Source: Medakamo hakoo (taxonomy: Eukaryota > Chlorophyta > Trebouxiophyceae > Coccomyxaceae). From it: 64,000 nt of DNA. Position numbers and translations under genes: made by a program. The DNA is taken from positions 372,001 to 436,000 of the forward strand of contig CP089458.1 of the NCBI GenBank assembly GCA_026636295.1, given 5' to 3'. The notes below the pieces were generated by a model. That model did no database searches and was not told the DNA's origin. It saw only the letters and a list, made by a program, of their open reading frames with translations. Positions 42,816 to 53,340 of the stretch are shown piece by piece; the stretch's first letter is position 1, and each line of letters opens with the position of its first letter.

Positions 42816-43605
42816 TTTCGGGGCATCCAAGAAAAAGAAGAGAGGCAAAAATGGTGTGCCAGGGAAGCCCACGGGCCGCGTGGCGGGCGGCCACTCTATC
42901 CTTTGCGTTTACAATGCGCCAGGAACAGGGGTTTAGGCCCCTGCCACGCGCGGATAGGGACTGGCACGCACTGGCCAAGAGATAAACACGTTGGGCGTTT
43001 TCTGTTTGTTTGATGACAGAGAGAGAGAGCGGTGTTGAGGGTGGGATGGAGGGGGGTGGCTGCACCCCCCCCCCCCCCCACGCACAGAGGGCGGACCGGG
43101 CCGGGAAGGAGGGGGGGTCGAGCTGGGGTCCAAACGCGTGTGCTAGGCGCCGGCAGGGCTCCCCCTCTGCACGGTCGTATTTATCCATGTTTGGGCGGGT
43201 GTGCGTGGTATTGTTCCATCTATTTATTCTTTCCCTTGGCCGTAAAAAAAAGTTGGAGCGGGCAAGCTTTTTTTTTCCGCCCGGCGCTCACACCACACCT
43301 CTGTCCAGTCGCGTGTGCTGCCCCGCCCCCCTTTGGCTTCCGGGGGGCTGGGCGCCTCCTCATCCGCGTGCCGCGCCCTCCAATCAGATCAGCACCTCAA
43401 GGCCAAGGTCTGTCGAAGGCGGGGTGCGCGCGCGCCGTTGCTACGTGCTTGCGCGGGTGAGGCGCGCTGCGGGAAGGAAGGATCTCAGAAGCTGTGGGCC
43501 CCCTAAAACCCTTTCGCCTCACCCCCATTTCACGGCCGCCGCAACCCCACAGGCCTCGCTCCTCCCGCCCCCCGCTCCTCCACCCGCACGTCCGAGGCAG
43601 GCATC
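42816..43605. other. Intergenic region upstream of the eight-cysteine gene
   Basis: A 790-bp gap. TATA-like TATTTAT lies at 43179-43185 and 43221-43227, about 380-425 bp before the next ATG. A CCCACAG just before 43552 could close a 5'-leader intron. A C15 run lies near 43065-43079. No coding region is supported. Confidence 0.4.
43179..43227 (+). promoter_or_regulatory. Two TATA-like boxes
   Basis: TATTTAT occurs at 43179-43185 and again at 43221-43227 in otherwise GC-rich DNA. They are placed as a core promoter if the eight-cysteine gene at 43606 has a long or spliced leader. Evidence is composition only. Confidence 0.25.
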
Positions 43606-44049
43606 ATGCCCGTCCGCCGGCCCCGGTCCGCCCTGGCCCTGGCGTGCCTTCTGGCCGCCCTGCTGCTGCTCACCTCACCCGCGTCCGCCGCCCGCACCCT
43701 CCGCCAGCAGCAGCCAGACACCGCCACCGCCAACGCCCGGGCCGTCGCGGTCGCGCCACCGGGCCAGACGGCCGTGGCAGAAGCGACGGCGACCGCGACG
43801 GCGACTGGTGGCGGAGGCGGAGGCGGTGGAGGTGGAGGTGGGCCGGGCGGCGGCCCGGGCGGCGGCCCGGGCAACGGTGGGTGCGGCGGGCCAGGCCCCT
43901 GCGGCGGCGGCGGCAGCGGCCCGCCGCCCGTCGGCCAGCCGTGCACGAAGTGGTCGCACAGCTGCCCGCCCGGCCTGGTCTGCCGTCCTCGGCCCGGCTC
44001 GTTTTCTTTCGCGTGCATGGGCGTCTTCGGGTCGTGCGGCTGCTTTTAG
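43606..44049 (+). CDS. Secreted Gly-rich eight-cysteine protein, copy 1
   Basis: One exon, 147 residues, stop TAG. A signal peptide (ALALACLLAALLLLTSPASA) ends before ARTLRQQ. A 35-residue Ala/Thr/Val linker and a poly-Gly stretch (~25 Gly/Pro) lead to a compact C-terminal domain with eight cysteines: CGGPGPC, VGQPCTKWSHSCPPGLVC, RPRPGSFSFAC and GSCGCF. The next gene repeats this domain almost exactly, so it is a duplicated, conserved module. I recognise no named family. The spacing C-x5-C, C-x6-C-x5-C and CxC is loosely like small disulfide knots such as colipase/Dickkopf-type folds. Likely secreted to wall or medium; function unknown. Confidence 0.8.
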   Translation: MPVRRPRSALALACLLAALLLLTSPASAARTLRQQQPDTATANARAVAVAPPGQTAVAEATATATATGGGGGGGGGGGGPGGGPGGGPGNGGCGGPGPCGGGGSGPPPVGQPCTKWSHSCPPGLVCRPRPGSFSFACMGVFGSCGCF

Positions 44050-44368
44050 GCCGCGACCCTGGGTGAGAGCGCCCGGCACGCGCTGCTCACTCTCGCCATC
44101 CGCGCGCTCCAATTTTTTTTCCTGCCCGCCCGGCCCGCTGCGCGCGTGCACGCCCACCTGCTCCCTGCGTCAAACAGAACGTACGTTGCTCTTTACGTGG
44201 GGGTGGAGGTCCGGGGGTGGCATGGGCGCCTATCGGACGCGCGCGGCGCAAAAAAACAGGGGCGCACACCCCATGCGGCGGCCACAACGGGTGGGAAGGC
44301 GTCGAGAAGGCACTCTCACACACCCGGCGCCCCCCCGCCACCCCCCTCCTCCCGACAGAACGCCAAGC
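44050..44368. other. Spacer between the tandem eight-cysteine genes
   Basis: A 319-bp spacer holding the end of the first copy and the promoter and leader of the second. An upstream-like CAGAACG and a C-rich block precede the second ATG. No TATA box is seen. Confidence 0.45.
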
Positions 44369-44662
44369 ATGCCCGCCACCACCCGCCCGTCCGCCCTGGC
44401 CCTGGTCGCCATCCTGGCCGCCCTGCTCATCGCCACCGCCGCCCCTTCGGCCGCCGCGCGCGCGCTGAAGCAGGGGTGGAACGGCGGCGGGTGCGGCGGG
44501 CCGGGCCCGTGCGGTGGTGGCGGCGGGTACTCCCCCGTCGGCCAGCCTTGCACGTCGTGGTCCAACAGCTGCCCGCCCGGCCTGGTGTGCCGCCCGCGGC
44601 CCGGCTCCTTCTCCGTCGCCTGTGCGGGCGTCCTGGGCTCGTGCGGCTGCTTCCCGTACTGA
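44369..44662 (+). CDS. Secreted Gly-rich eight-cysteine protein, copy 2
   Basis: One exon, 97 residues. The signal peptide (LALVAILAALLIATAAPSAA) ends before ARALKQGW, close to the ARHLQGW that follows the signal of the ShKT protein 2.9 kb upstream. The Ala/Thr linker of copy 1 is absent; only a short Gly stretch remains. All eight cysteines match copy 1: GGCGGPGPC, QPCTSWSNSCPPGLVC, RPRPGSFSVAC and GSCGCFPY. Within the domain most differences are single conservative residues (K/S, H/N, F/V, M/A), which indicates fairly recent duplication under constraint. The gene converges with the 3-hydroxyisobutyrate dehydrogenase gene. Confidence 0.8.
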   Translation: MPATTRPSALALVAILAALLIATAAPSAAARALKQGWNGGGCGGPGPCGGGGGYSPVGQPCTSWSNSCPPGLVCRPRPGSFSVACAGVLGSCGCFPY

Positions 44663-44924
44663 GAGGGGTTGGGAGCGCGAGGGACAAAAAAAGGAGAGGG
44701 GGTTTTGGTTGGTGCGCGACCACCCCCTCGCACCGGCTGCCCTCCTGCGCCCGGTGGCAACACGCCCCGCGCGCGACGTTACTAGATTTGTAAAAGGGGG
44801 GCGCACTTGTGTTGATAGAAACGCTGCCCACGGTCCCACTTCGTCGTTTTTTTTTCAAACCTCGCGCTGGCCCAGCCACCCACTCCATCCATCCACCCAT
44901 CCCGCCTCCCACCCCGCTGCCGCG

Positions 44925-46082
44925 TCACCACCCGCCGTACACAAACTTGAACACCCCACTGAAATCCACTTCATCTCCCGCGGCTTTGGCGAGTTGAGCG
45001 TACACGCCCGATGCCGCCGTCCCCATGGGCAGCGATGCGAGCGTTCGTTGCGCGTCGCCGCCGCCGTCCTTAAGCAACAACGCGCGCGCCTCGTCCGCCG
45101 CCAGCTCCAAGTCTTTCCGCATCAGCCGCACCGCAAAGCCGCCCTTGTACGACCCGTCCGTCGCTGGCACGGGGCGACCGGTGGCGCACTCACCGCCCTC
45201 CTCACCGCCACCCCCGCCGCCGCCGCCGCCGCCGCCCGCCACCGTGCCGGGCACGGGAGGGTAGCACTCGCTCGACCAGCACCGCCCGGACGACGCGTTG
45301 ATGGCGGAGAGCAGGGCGGCCGGGTCGACGCCCGCGGACGCGGACCCGAGGGCCAGGGCCTCGCACAGCCCGGCCATTTGCACGGCCAGCGCCAGGTTGT
45401 TGGCGACTTTCGCGGCGGCGCCCGCGCCGGGGGTGGCGCCCACGTGGATGACGGTGCCCCCCATCGCGTCCAGCAGTGGCCGGGCCGCGGCCAGGCCGGC
45501 GCCCGGCCCGCCGCACAGGAAGGTCAGGCTCCCGGCTTCGGCCGCAGCCACGCCGCCCGAGACGGGAGCGTCCATGGTGACGGGGCTGGATGGAGAGTCC
45601 GGGAGCAGGCCGGCGAGCCCCGGCGCGAGGCGGGCCCGGGCCGCCGCGCGCGCGACCTGCCGCGCGGTCGCGGGCCCGGCCGTGGACGCGTCGATCAGCA
45701 GGGGCACGGTCACCGGCCCGCCAGAGAGCATGGCTCCGTACACCGCCTCCACGGCCGCGACAGACGGCAGCGACGTGACGACGGCGGCCAGGCCTCCTGG
45801 CGTGCGAGCGAGGGCGGACGGGGTCGCGGCAAACGACAGGCGGGCGGACAGGGGGCCCGCCCGCTCGACCAGGCCTTCCCGGGCGGCCGGGGACGCGTCG
45901 CAGGCGGTGACGGTGAAGCCCGCGTTTAAAAGGCGGGCGGCCATGCGGCCGCCCATGGCGCCCAGGCCGATGAAGCCGACCGAGGTTGTCGAGAGCGGCC
46001 GGTGTCGTGAAAGGGAGGGAAGACTGCTCAGCCGGCCCGCGGCGCCCACCACGGCCGCCAGGCCTCGCGCCCGCACCTGCAT
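44925..46082 (-). CDS. 3-hydroxyisobutyrate dehydrogenase, mitochondrial
   Basis: One exon, 385 residues. The first ~30 residues are Arg/Ala/Ser-rich without acids, a mitochondrial presequence. The NAD-binding site is VGFIGLGAMGGRMAARLLNA, the substrate block DAPVSGGVAAAEAGSLTFLCGG, and the catalytic Lys lies in GAAAKVANNLALAVQMAG. The end has YKGGFAVRLMRKDLELA. The enzyme oxidises 3-hydroxyisobutyrate to methylmalonate semialdehyde in valine breakdown; related beta-hydroxyacid dehydrogenases reduce glyoxylate or succinate semialdehyde, but the mitochondrial signal favours the first. Odd: between PPVPGTVA and PATDGSYKGGF there is an insert of about 25 residues with 12 Gly, in a loop that is short and conserved in the family. 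Confidence 0.9.
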   Translation of the reverse strand: MQVRARGLAAVVGAAGRLSSLPSLSRHRPLSTTSVGFIGLGAMGGRMAARLLNAGFTVTACDASPAAREGLVERAGPLSARLSFAATPSALARTPGGLAAVVTSLPSVAAVEAVYGAMLSGGPVTVPLLIDASTAGPATARQVARAAARARLAPGLAGLLPDSPSSPVTMDAPVSGGVAAAEAGSLTFLCGGPGAGLAAARPLLDAMGGTVIHVGATPGAGAAAKVANNLALAVQMAGLCEALALGSASAGVDPAALLSAINASSGRCWSSECYPPVPGTVAGGGGGGGGGGGEEGGECATGRPVPATDGSYKGGFAVRLMRKDLELAADEARALLLKDGGGDAQRTLASLPMGTAASGVYAQLAKAAGDEVDFSGVFKFVYGGW

Positions 46083-46356
46083 TCTGGATCACAGAGCCCG
46101 CAGCTGTGTCCAGGCTTAGAGCGGGTCTTCCGGAGCGGGGAAATGGGCGTGCTTGGCGACGGTTTGTGTGGTCGCGTTTCTTTCAAAGCATTGGGCTCTG
46201 GACCTCGACCTGCCCGCGTGCGCGCGCGCCTGTTTTTTATTTTGTCCTATCCCGCCGCCCGGGGAGAGGGATGTGCACGCGCTGAAGGCAGAAGCCAAGG
46301 TCACACACACATGCACAGGGCTTCACGCGCTCCACTCCGCCCCCCACCCTCCACCC

Positions 46357-49300
46357 TCACTCCAGCTGCACCCGCCCCAGCCACGCCATCCCGGCCTCCT
46401 CCCGAGCGCGTGCCCGCACGACCGCCACCAAGTCTGGCAGCGGCGCGTCCAGGGCCAAGTGCAGGAACCGACGGGCCAGGACGGGGGCGGCGCCGTCGGC
46501 GATGACCAGGCCCTGGGAGGTGGACCGGGCGAGGGACGCTTCGACCTCGGCTTCGGACACGGCGGCACCGCCCGAGCCGTCGCCCAGGGCGAGCAGCTCC
46601 CTCGCACGGCCGACGACCGCGCCCAGCGGCGCGGACCCGCTGCCGCTCGCCCGGGCTTCGACGGCCAGGGCGACCAGCGACACGAGGTCCAGCGGCGCAC
46701 AGCCCGCCAGCAGCTGGACGTGCGTGGCGCCGTGCATGGCGCGCGCGGCCGCGTCGACGTGCGCCATGGTGACCACGACGGGCGCGCGTCCGCCGTCCCC
46801 GCGTCCGCCGCCGCCGCCGCCTTCGTCCGCGCGCTCGGCCGCGATGTCAGCCGCCATGCGGCACAGCTCCAGCGCCCGGCGCACATCGCCCGCCGCGCCC
46901 GCCACTTTGCGGGCCGCGAACAGGACGGCGCGCGGGTCGAACGCGTCCGCCGCGCCCGCGCCCGCCAGGCGCGTCTCCAGGATCGACCGCAGCTGGGGCG
47001 CCGTGTACGGCGCAAACGGCAGGCGGCGCCCGCCCAGGCGGGACGCGATGCGGGGCAGCAGGCGGTCCGGCAGGTCCATGGTGTTGGCCACGCCAATGAC
47101 GGCCAAGCCCGACCCCGGCCGCGTCGGCCACTCGAACAGGTTGTACAGAACCGCCTGCGACCGGGTGAGCAGCATGTCCATCTCGTCGACGAGGACGATG
47201 GTGGCCGGGCCCGGGTCAGACGCGGACGACGACGTGGTCGAGCCGGCGCCCCGGCCGGCGGCAGCCCGGACGGCGGCCGCGGCCTTGGCGGACAGGGCGC
47301 CGCCGCCGTGCCCGCCTCCGCCGTCGGCGGACCCGCCAAAGCGGGCGGCCAGCACGTCGTGCGCGTCGGCGGGCGTCAGCCGCACGCCGTCCATGGCCTC
47401 GACCAGCACCGTGTAGACGTGGCGCGGGGAGGGCAGGCGCAGGGCGTTGACTTCCACGAAGCGGAAGGGGCGCGGGGACGGCGCGGTCGGGTGGTGGGAG
47501 GCGGCGGCGGGCGGGAGGGGGGCGGCGGCGGCGCGGCCGGGCGGGCCGCCCAGGCGCGCGGCCGCGGTCGCGCGCTTGACGGCGTCCCGGACGGCGGCCG
47601 TCTTGCCCGTCCCGGGCACGCCGTACACGTACAGGCACCGCCCCGTCGTCGCGCCGCCCTCCGCCGCAGCCGACCGCACAAACTCGTCCAGGCGGGCGAG
47701 CTCGCCTTCGCGGGTGGGCAGGCCGCAGTGCGGCGCGCCGGGCGCCAGGGCGGCGCGCGCAGCCGCGAGGGCGGAGGGCGGAGGGGGGCGCGCGTCGGCC
47801 GCCGGCGCGGCGGCGTCGGCGGCGGCGGGGCCGCCCGCCGTCGCCGCGCCTCCCTCCTGCAGGTCGCCGGCCTTGGCGCCGAGCGCCCCGGCCAACGCGC
47901 CGCCGCCCTGGCGCAGGCGGCGCGGCGGCCCCCGCCGCAGCTTTGCCCCGCCCGTCCGGGGCACGCGCAGGCCGCCCTTCGCCCACGCGTCGAACAGCGA
48001 ACGCTGCCCGCCGGGCGCCCAGTCGCCGTCGGACTCGGAGTCGGAGGAAGAGGCGTCGGCGGAGGTGTCGCCAGACGCGGCGGCGGCGGCGGCCGCGCCG
48101 CCGCGGCCGCCGCCCACACCGCCGCCGCCGGGCGACACCAGCACGCCGCCCCACCCGCCGTCCTCCGCCCCGCCCGCGCCCGCGCCGGCAGCCGCGGCCA
48201 CGGCTTCGTCTTTCCGACGCGGGGCGGGCAGCGGCCGCACGGGCGCCCGGCTCACCCGCGCCGCCAGCACCGCGCGCGCGAGCGCGGCCGATATGGGGTC
48301 GGCCGACGACGCGGCGGCCGCGCCCAGGGCGAACAGGGAAGACGACCCGTTGACGGCGGCGGCGGCGGCTTCCGGGTCGGCGTCCTCGCCGTCGTCCGCG
48401 TACCGGGCGTCGATCAGGCGGAAAGACTGATTTTTTGGGGGGGGGGAGGGGTTTTGTGATTTTTCTTCCCTGGACGCGGGCGCTCTCCAACCTCTCCCGC
48501 CCCCAACCCACCGACCACACTCTCACCTGCCACGCCGCATTGTACTCGTACTTGGCGTAGTACACGTCGTCGCCGGGCGCGCGCGCGAAGTCGCGTTCGC
48601 GGACGACCAGGGCGGGCGCGACCAGGCAGGCCGCGTCGTTGGTCGACGCCTCGGTCGAGATGAAGACTTCGCGCGCGCCGTGGCCCGACCCCCGACCCGC
48701 GCGCGTGGCTTCGGGCGGCAAGACCCAGCCACCACGGAAGCGGTAGGTCGGCGCGGGGCGGGGCGCAGGAGGTGGAGCGGTGGCGCCGTCCTCTCCGCCC
48801 CGACCCGCACCGCCACTGCCACCCTTCTTCTTCTGCGACCCGCTGCCCGGCGGGTGCTCCCGCCACACCGCGTCCAGGCGGACCAAACCCAGCTCGCCGC
48901 GCATGAACCGGTCGCGGTAGGTGGACGACGTGGTGGACGTGGCGGCGGTGGCGGCGGCGGTCGCACCACCGCACACCGCCGCGGCAGCAGCTCCCTCTTC
49001 CGTCAGCGCCACGTACGCGTACGAGCCAACGGGGAAGGTGACGCCGTCCGGGCGGCGGTAGGCTTTCAGCGGCACACGCTTGGGCGGCGGCGGAGGCGCT
49101 TTTTTCGGGGCGGCCGTGGCGGCCACGGCCGCCGCCGCCGAGGCCGCTTTCGTTTTCGCATCACCACTGCCCGTTTTCTTCTTGGCAGGCGCGGCAGGCG
49201 CAGCGCCCGGCACAAAAGCCTCCGGCTTGGCGTCATGCGCGGCGCGCGGGTGACGCATGCGGCGCGGCGGTTGAGGAGGCGAGGAGGCCCGGCTGGCGGG

Positions 49301-49860
49301 AGCCGGTTTTTTAGGCGGTGACGCCTGGGCTGCGGGCGGGTCGGCGGCGTCGGCGGGCGGCGCGGGCCGTTTGGACGGCGAAGGGGAGGCGGCGGCGGCT
49401 TTCAGCCCACGGCCCGCTTCTGCAGGTAAGGCATCAGCCAAGCCCGTCGCCGGCACGGCCAGGGCAGTCGGCGGCGGCGCGTCCTGTGTTGTCGTGTGTG
49501 TTTTTTTGATGGGAGCAGGGAAAACAATGAAGCCCCATGCGGAGCGCGCGCGTGTGTTTTCGCCGGGCCCGCACGATGCGGAAGACTTGACCAATTGTCG
49601 CGCCGTCACCCGCGATGGGGGTAACATGAGGTGGAGTATGCATCAGGGCGCGTCTGGCTGCCGCGTTCAAGCCGGCACTGCGCGGGGCGCGTGTGCACGC
49701 GCGCCGACCGACTCGAAACGACTGTTGTGTTCCCCGCAACCGCCGCGCCGCCTCTCCACAGTCTCACCTTTTTGCCCGCCTTGCCGCCGCCACCGCCCCG
49801 GGTGCGGCAGGCCAGGACGCCGCAGTCGGCCAGGTCGCGCTGGCGGAGCGTGGGCGGCAT
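46357..49860 (-). CDS. ORC1: Origin recognition complex subunit 1
   Basis: Exons 49768-49860, 48527-49483 and 46357-48426, all phase 0, give 1039 residues. A basic Pro/Ala-rich head precedes a BAH domain at about 165-365 (FPVGSYAYVALTEEG, ELGLVRLDAVWREHP, GAREVFISTEASTNDAACL, DVYYAKYEYNAAWQ). After an acidic linker comes the ORC/CDC6 AAA+ module with CLYVYGVPGTGKTAAVRDAV (Walker A, near 620), FRFVEVNALRLPSP, TIVLVDEMDMLLTRSQAVLYN (Walker B, near 760) and GVANTMDLPDRLLPRIASRL. A C-terminal winged helix follows. ORC1 binds replication origins and loads CDC6 and MCM. The BAH domain separates it from CDC6. Odd: the PHD finger that interrupts the BAH of land-plant ORC1 is not seen; no Cys/His cluster is present. 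Long Gly/Ala inserts lie within the AAA+ domain. Confidence 0.9.
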
Positions 49861-50145
49861 GTGTGCGTTTTTTGGTGAGTGTTGCCGTGAAAGTCGGCTC
49901 GTTCGCTCGCTCGAGCGACACAGGAGTGCACACCGCCGTCGGCCGAGCCAGTCTGACGACCCGGCTAGAGAGAGGGCGGCAGGGAAAAAAAACGTCCCCC
50001 TCTCTCTCTCGGCGCGCGCGACACCGAGGCACGCCCCAGCCGGCTGCAGGAGGACGGCGTCCGCGCCCGTCCTCGCATACACTCAGGCGGCGCCCTCCCC
50101 CCTCCCCGCACGCCACCGCCTCCTTTTTCCGCTCTTTCCGCTCCA

Positions 50146-53086
50146 ATGCAGGGCGCCGGCGGCGCGCCCGGCCCGCCGCCGCCCGCCGGCCCAGTCCCTC
50201 ACCCGGACGCCGCGACCTTAGCCATGGTCGCTCACGAAGCCGCTGCCCGCGCGGCCGCCGCGGCCGCCGTCGCCGCCGCCCGGCGCCGGGGCCGGGACGG
50301 CACGGCCGCAGAACCGTTGCAAGCCGTGCGAGCGATTGGTGGTGGGTCCGTGGACGCGTCCGCGCCGGGTAAGAGAGCTTTTGAGGAGGGGTGCGAGAGG
50401 GGGACGCACGTTCCCTCTCAGCCAGACTGTGTGTGTGCGTGAGGCGCCCAGGCTGTGCGCCACGAAATACACTCACCCCCCACCACCCACCCACCCCCCA
50501 CCCCAGTCAACCCCTACCTCACGGGCGCGTGCCCGCCCTTTGGCGCGTCCGGCCCGGACTTTGCCCTGTTCCACGCCGCCCTGGAGTCGCACTGGGCGGC
50601 CACGCGCCCGCCCGACTACGGCAGCCGGAAGTGGGGCGTGCCCACCGTCGGCGGGTCCCGCCTGAACCTCGCCTCCCTGTACCGCGAGGTCGAGCTGCGG
50701 GGCGGGTACGACGCCGTGGGCGAGCGCAAGTGGTGGAAGCGCGTCGGCGCCGCGCTGGTGGGCGTGGAGACAGCCCAGCGCGGGACGGCGCTGGGCACGG
50801 TGCTCAAGTACGCGTACGAAAAGTACCTGAAGTCGTTCGCCGACGCGCACTTTGACCGGGCGCGCCACGCGGCCGACATCGCGGCCACGCAGGCCGCCAC
50901 GGCGTCGGCGCGCGCCCTGGGGCGGGCCAACCCTCCCAAACGCAAGGCGGAGCGGGAGGCGGCGGCCGCGGCGGAAGAAGCGGCGGCCGCGGCGGAAGCG
51001 GCGGCGGCGGCGGCGGCGGGGCGGGCCGTGCCCGCTGCCGTCGTCGCCGCGGCGCTGGGCCGCGTCGCCGGGTCCCTGGGCGGGCCGCCCGCCGCCGCCG
51101 CCAAGCCGCAGCAGCCAGCCGCCGGCCGCGTGGGGTCGCTGGCCGTGCCTCCGCCAGCCTTTGGCGCCGCCGCCGCCGGCGGTGGTGGCAGCGCCCGGCC
51201 GCGCGCCTCCCGCTCCGGCGTGCGCGTCTCGAGTGCGGGCGGAGGGGGCGGGGGCAGGCGCCCGGACGCGGGGTCTGTCCTCACGTTTGTCCCGCCGCCG
51301 CCTGGGGCGCCGTCCCCGCCCGGCGCCGACGCCGCGCGCCGCGCCGCCGAACGCCTGCTGTCCTGCCTGGACAACCGCCCGGGACCCGTGCTGCGTGTCC
51401 GCGGCGGGTACGAGCTGGAGCATGTACGTGTTTTTTTTTGAGGGGTGGGGGCGGGCGGGCGGGGCGGGCGGGCGGGGGGGGGGGGGGGGGGGCGGGGCGA
51501 CGGAAACCTGGGGTTGGGGCTGGGGGGCTGGGCTGGTGGGGGGGGACCGCCCCAACCCAGCCCTCTCCCGCCTCCCTCCCTCCCCTCTCACGCGCCGGCC
51601 ACGCCCCTCGCCCCCCGCACGCACGCAGGCGTCCGCCCTGGCCTCGGCCCTGGCCTCCGGTCGCCCGGCCGCCGTCACCGCCGCCCTCAACGCCCTGGGC
51701 CCGGCCTCCTTTGACGGCCGCCCGCCGCTGCGCCTGGACGCGGACCCGGGCCTGGCGTGCGCCCTGGCCGGCGTCGTCCTCTCCGGCCTGGCCGCGGGCG
51801 AAGCCGGCGGAGCCGGCGGTGACGCCGGACCGGGCGCACCCGCCGCACCCGCCGCCGCCCCGCCCCGTCCCGTCCAGTGGTTCGCCCTGCCGTGCGGCGG
51901 CGCGCGCGCGCTGACCTGCCCTGCCGACGCGGGCTCCCCCGCCGCCGACGCGGCGTTCGCCCGCGCCATCGCGGCCGCCACCATCTTGCGCAACGGCGTC
52001 TTAGCTGCCACCGACGGCGACCGCACTGCGCGCGCCCTGGCGTCGTCGCCCACCGTCCTGGCCGCGTGGGTCGGCGCGGTGGAGGCCGCGCTGTGGGAGC
52101 GGTCGCCGGGGACGGCCGAGTTGGCCGACGCGGCGCTGGCGGGGCTGCGTGGGTGTGCCGCTCACTTGGCCGCTGGCTTGGCGGCGGCGGCGCGCGGCGG
52201 CGCGGACGGCGCGGCCCCCCGCCTCGTGACCGCGCTCGCCCGCCTGGTCGCGGCCCCATCCCACCCGCCCGGCCCCGCCCCGCCCCCGGCGGCGTGCGGG
52301 TGCGCCATTCCCTTGCGCCTGCGCGTCGCGGCGGCCCGGGTCCTGGACGGCCTGGCGAGTGGCGCCATCGACGCCGCGTCCGGCGGCGACGGCGGCGCGG
52401 CGGCGGCCCCACTCCAAGCCGCCGTCGCGCCCGCCGACCAGCCGGCGTGCGCGGCCTGCCCCGTCTCGGCCGTGCTCGCCCTCGCCTCGACCTCGCCCGC
52501 CGACGCCCGCGCGGCCGTCCGTGCGGATGCGGGCGGCGCGTCTGGTCCGGCCGAGCTGTCCGTCCGTGACGCGCCGCGTGGCGCGGTTGCCGCGGCCGGC
52601 GCGGCCCTGCACGCCGAGGCCGTCGAAGCGGGCGCGCGCGCGGCCGCGCGCCTGGCCCTGCTGCCCGCCCCGCCCGCGCTCCCCGCGTCGCCCTCCCCGG
52701 CGCTGGTGGCGCTGGCCTCTCCACGCGCGCTCCGCACACTCGTCGCCATCGCCGTCGGCCGCACGCCCGAACTGCCCCGTGCCGCGGGCGCGGCGGGCAC
52801 GCCCGGCGGCGCTCTGGCGGATGTGTCGCGCCGCGCGGCCGACGGCGCGGCCGACGCGGCGGCCGCTGTCTTGCTGCGCGTGGCCCTGGGCTTGCCGGGC
52901 GTGGGGCCCGCAGCCCTCAGGCCGCACGTCACGGCCATGTCCGCCCGAGCCGCGGTGGCGGCAGGCGTGCCGGCGGGCGGCGGCGGGCCGGCGGCCGGCC
53001 CTGGCGCGGACCGGGGCGGGGCCAAGGTCGGTGGCATGTTGAGCACGGTCGTCGCGCTCGTGGTCGCGGCGGCGGCGGGGGCGTGA
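50146..53086 (+). CDS. ARID-domain protein with BAF250/LFR-like C-terminus
   Basis: Exons 50146-50368, 50507-51423 and 51629-53086 give 865 residues; phases 1 and 0 agree. Residues ~85-190 form an ARID DNA-binding domain: LNLASLYREVELRGGYDAVG, KWWKRVGAALVG and LKYAYEKYLKSFA. An Ala/Glu helix and a Pro/Ala linker follow. From ~380 to the end is an all-helical region of ARM type with ARAIAAATILRNGVLAATDG, like the AxxIIRNxSF block of animal BAF250/ARID1 C-termini and plant LFR. Known: BAF250 is the ARID subunit of SWI/SNF remodelers; Arabidopsis LFR has the ARM half without an ARID. Inference: this is the alga's SWI/SNF ARID1-type subunit. The ARID call is firm; the C-terminal call is moderate. 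It diverges from ORC1 over 285 bp. Confidence 0.82.
51474..51492. repeat. G19 homopolymer in ARID-gene intron
   Basis: Nineteen consecutive G, preceded by GGGC repeats, in the second intron of the ARID gene shortly after its T-rich 5' end. It is a potential G-quadruplex in the transcript. Confidence 0.85.
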
Positions 53087-53340
53087 GGTGGTGGTGTGTG
53101 TGTTTGTGTGTGTAGATGAAAACGAGCATGCGGTGCTGCTTTTTGCAGACGCCCGGGCGTCTCCGGGCGAGGGGGGGAGCTTGCACGTGTGGTGTGTGTG
53201 AGGTCGTGTGGTTGGAGAAAACAAAACCTCGACCCCATCACATGTCTTTTTACTTGCGCTCAAACTCTCACGCCCCCTTGTTTACTCATGCGCACACATC
53301 ACGCGCCCAAAGAAAGAAAAGGCAAGCACGCATCCACCCA

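Noticed and set aside
43010-44662. A 550-codon open frame joining the region before and across both eight-cysteine genes
   Set aside because: Only its last part, from 44369, has a signal peptide and the cysteine domain. The earlier part reads copy 1 in the wrong frame.
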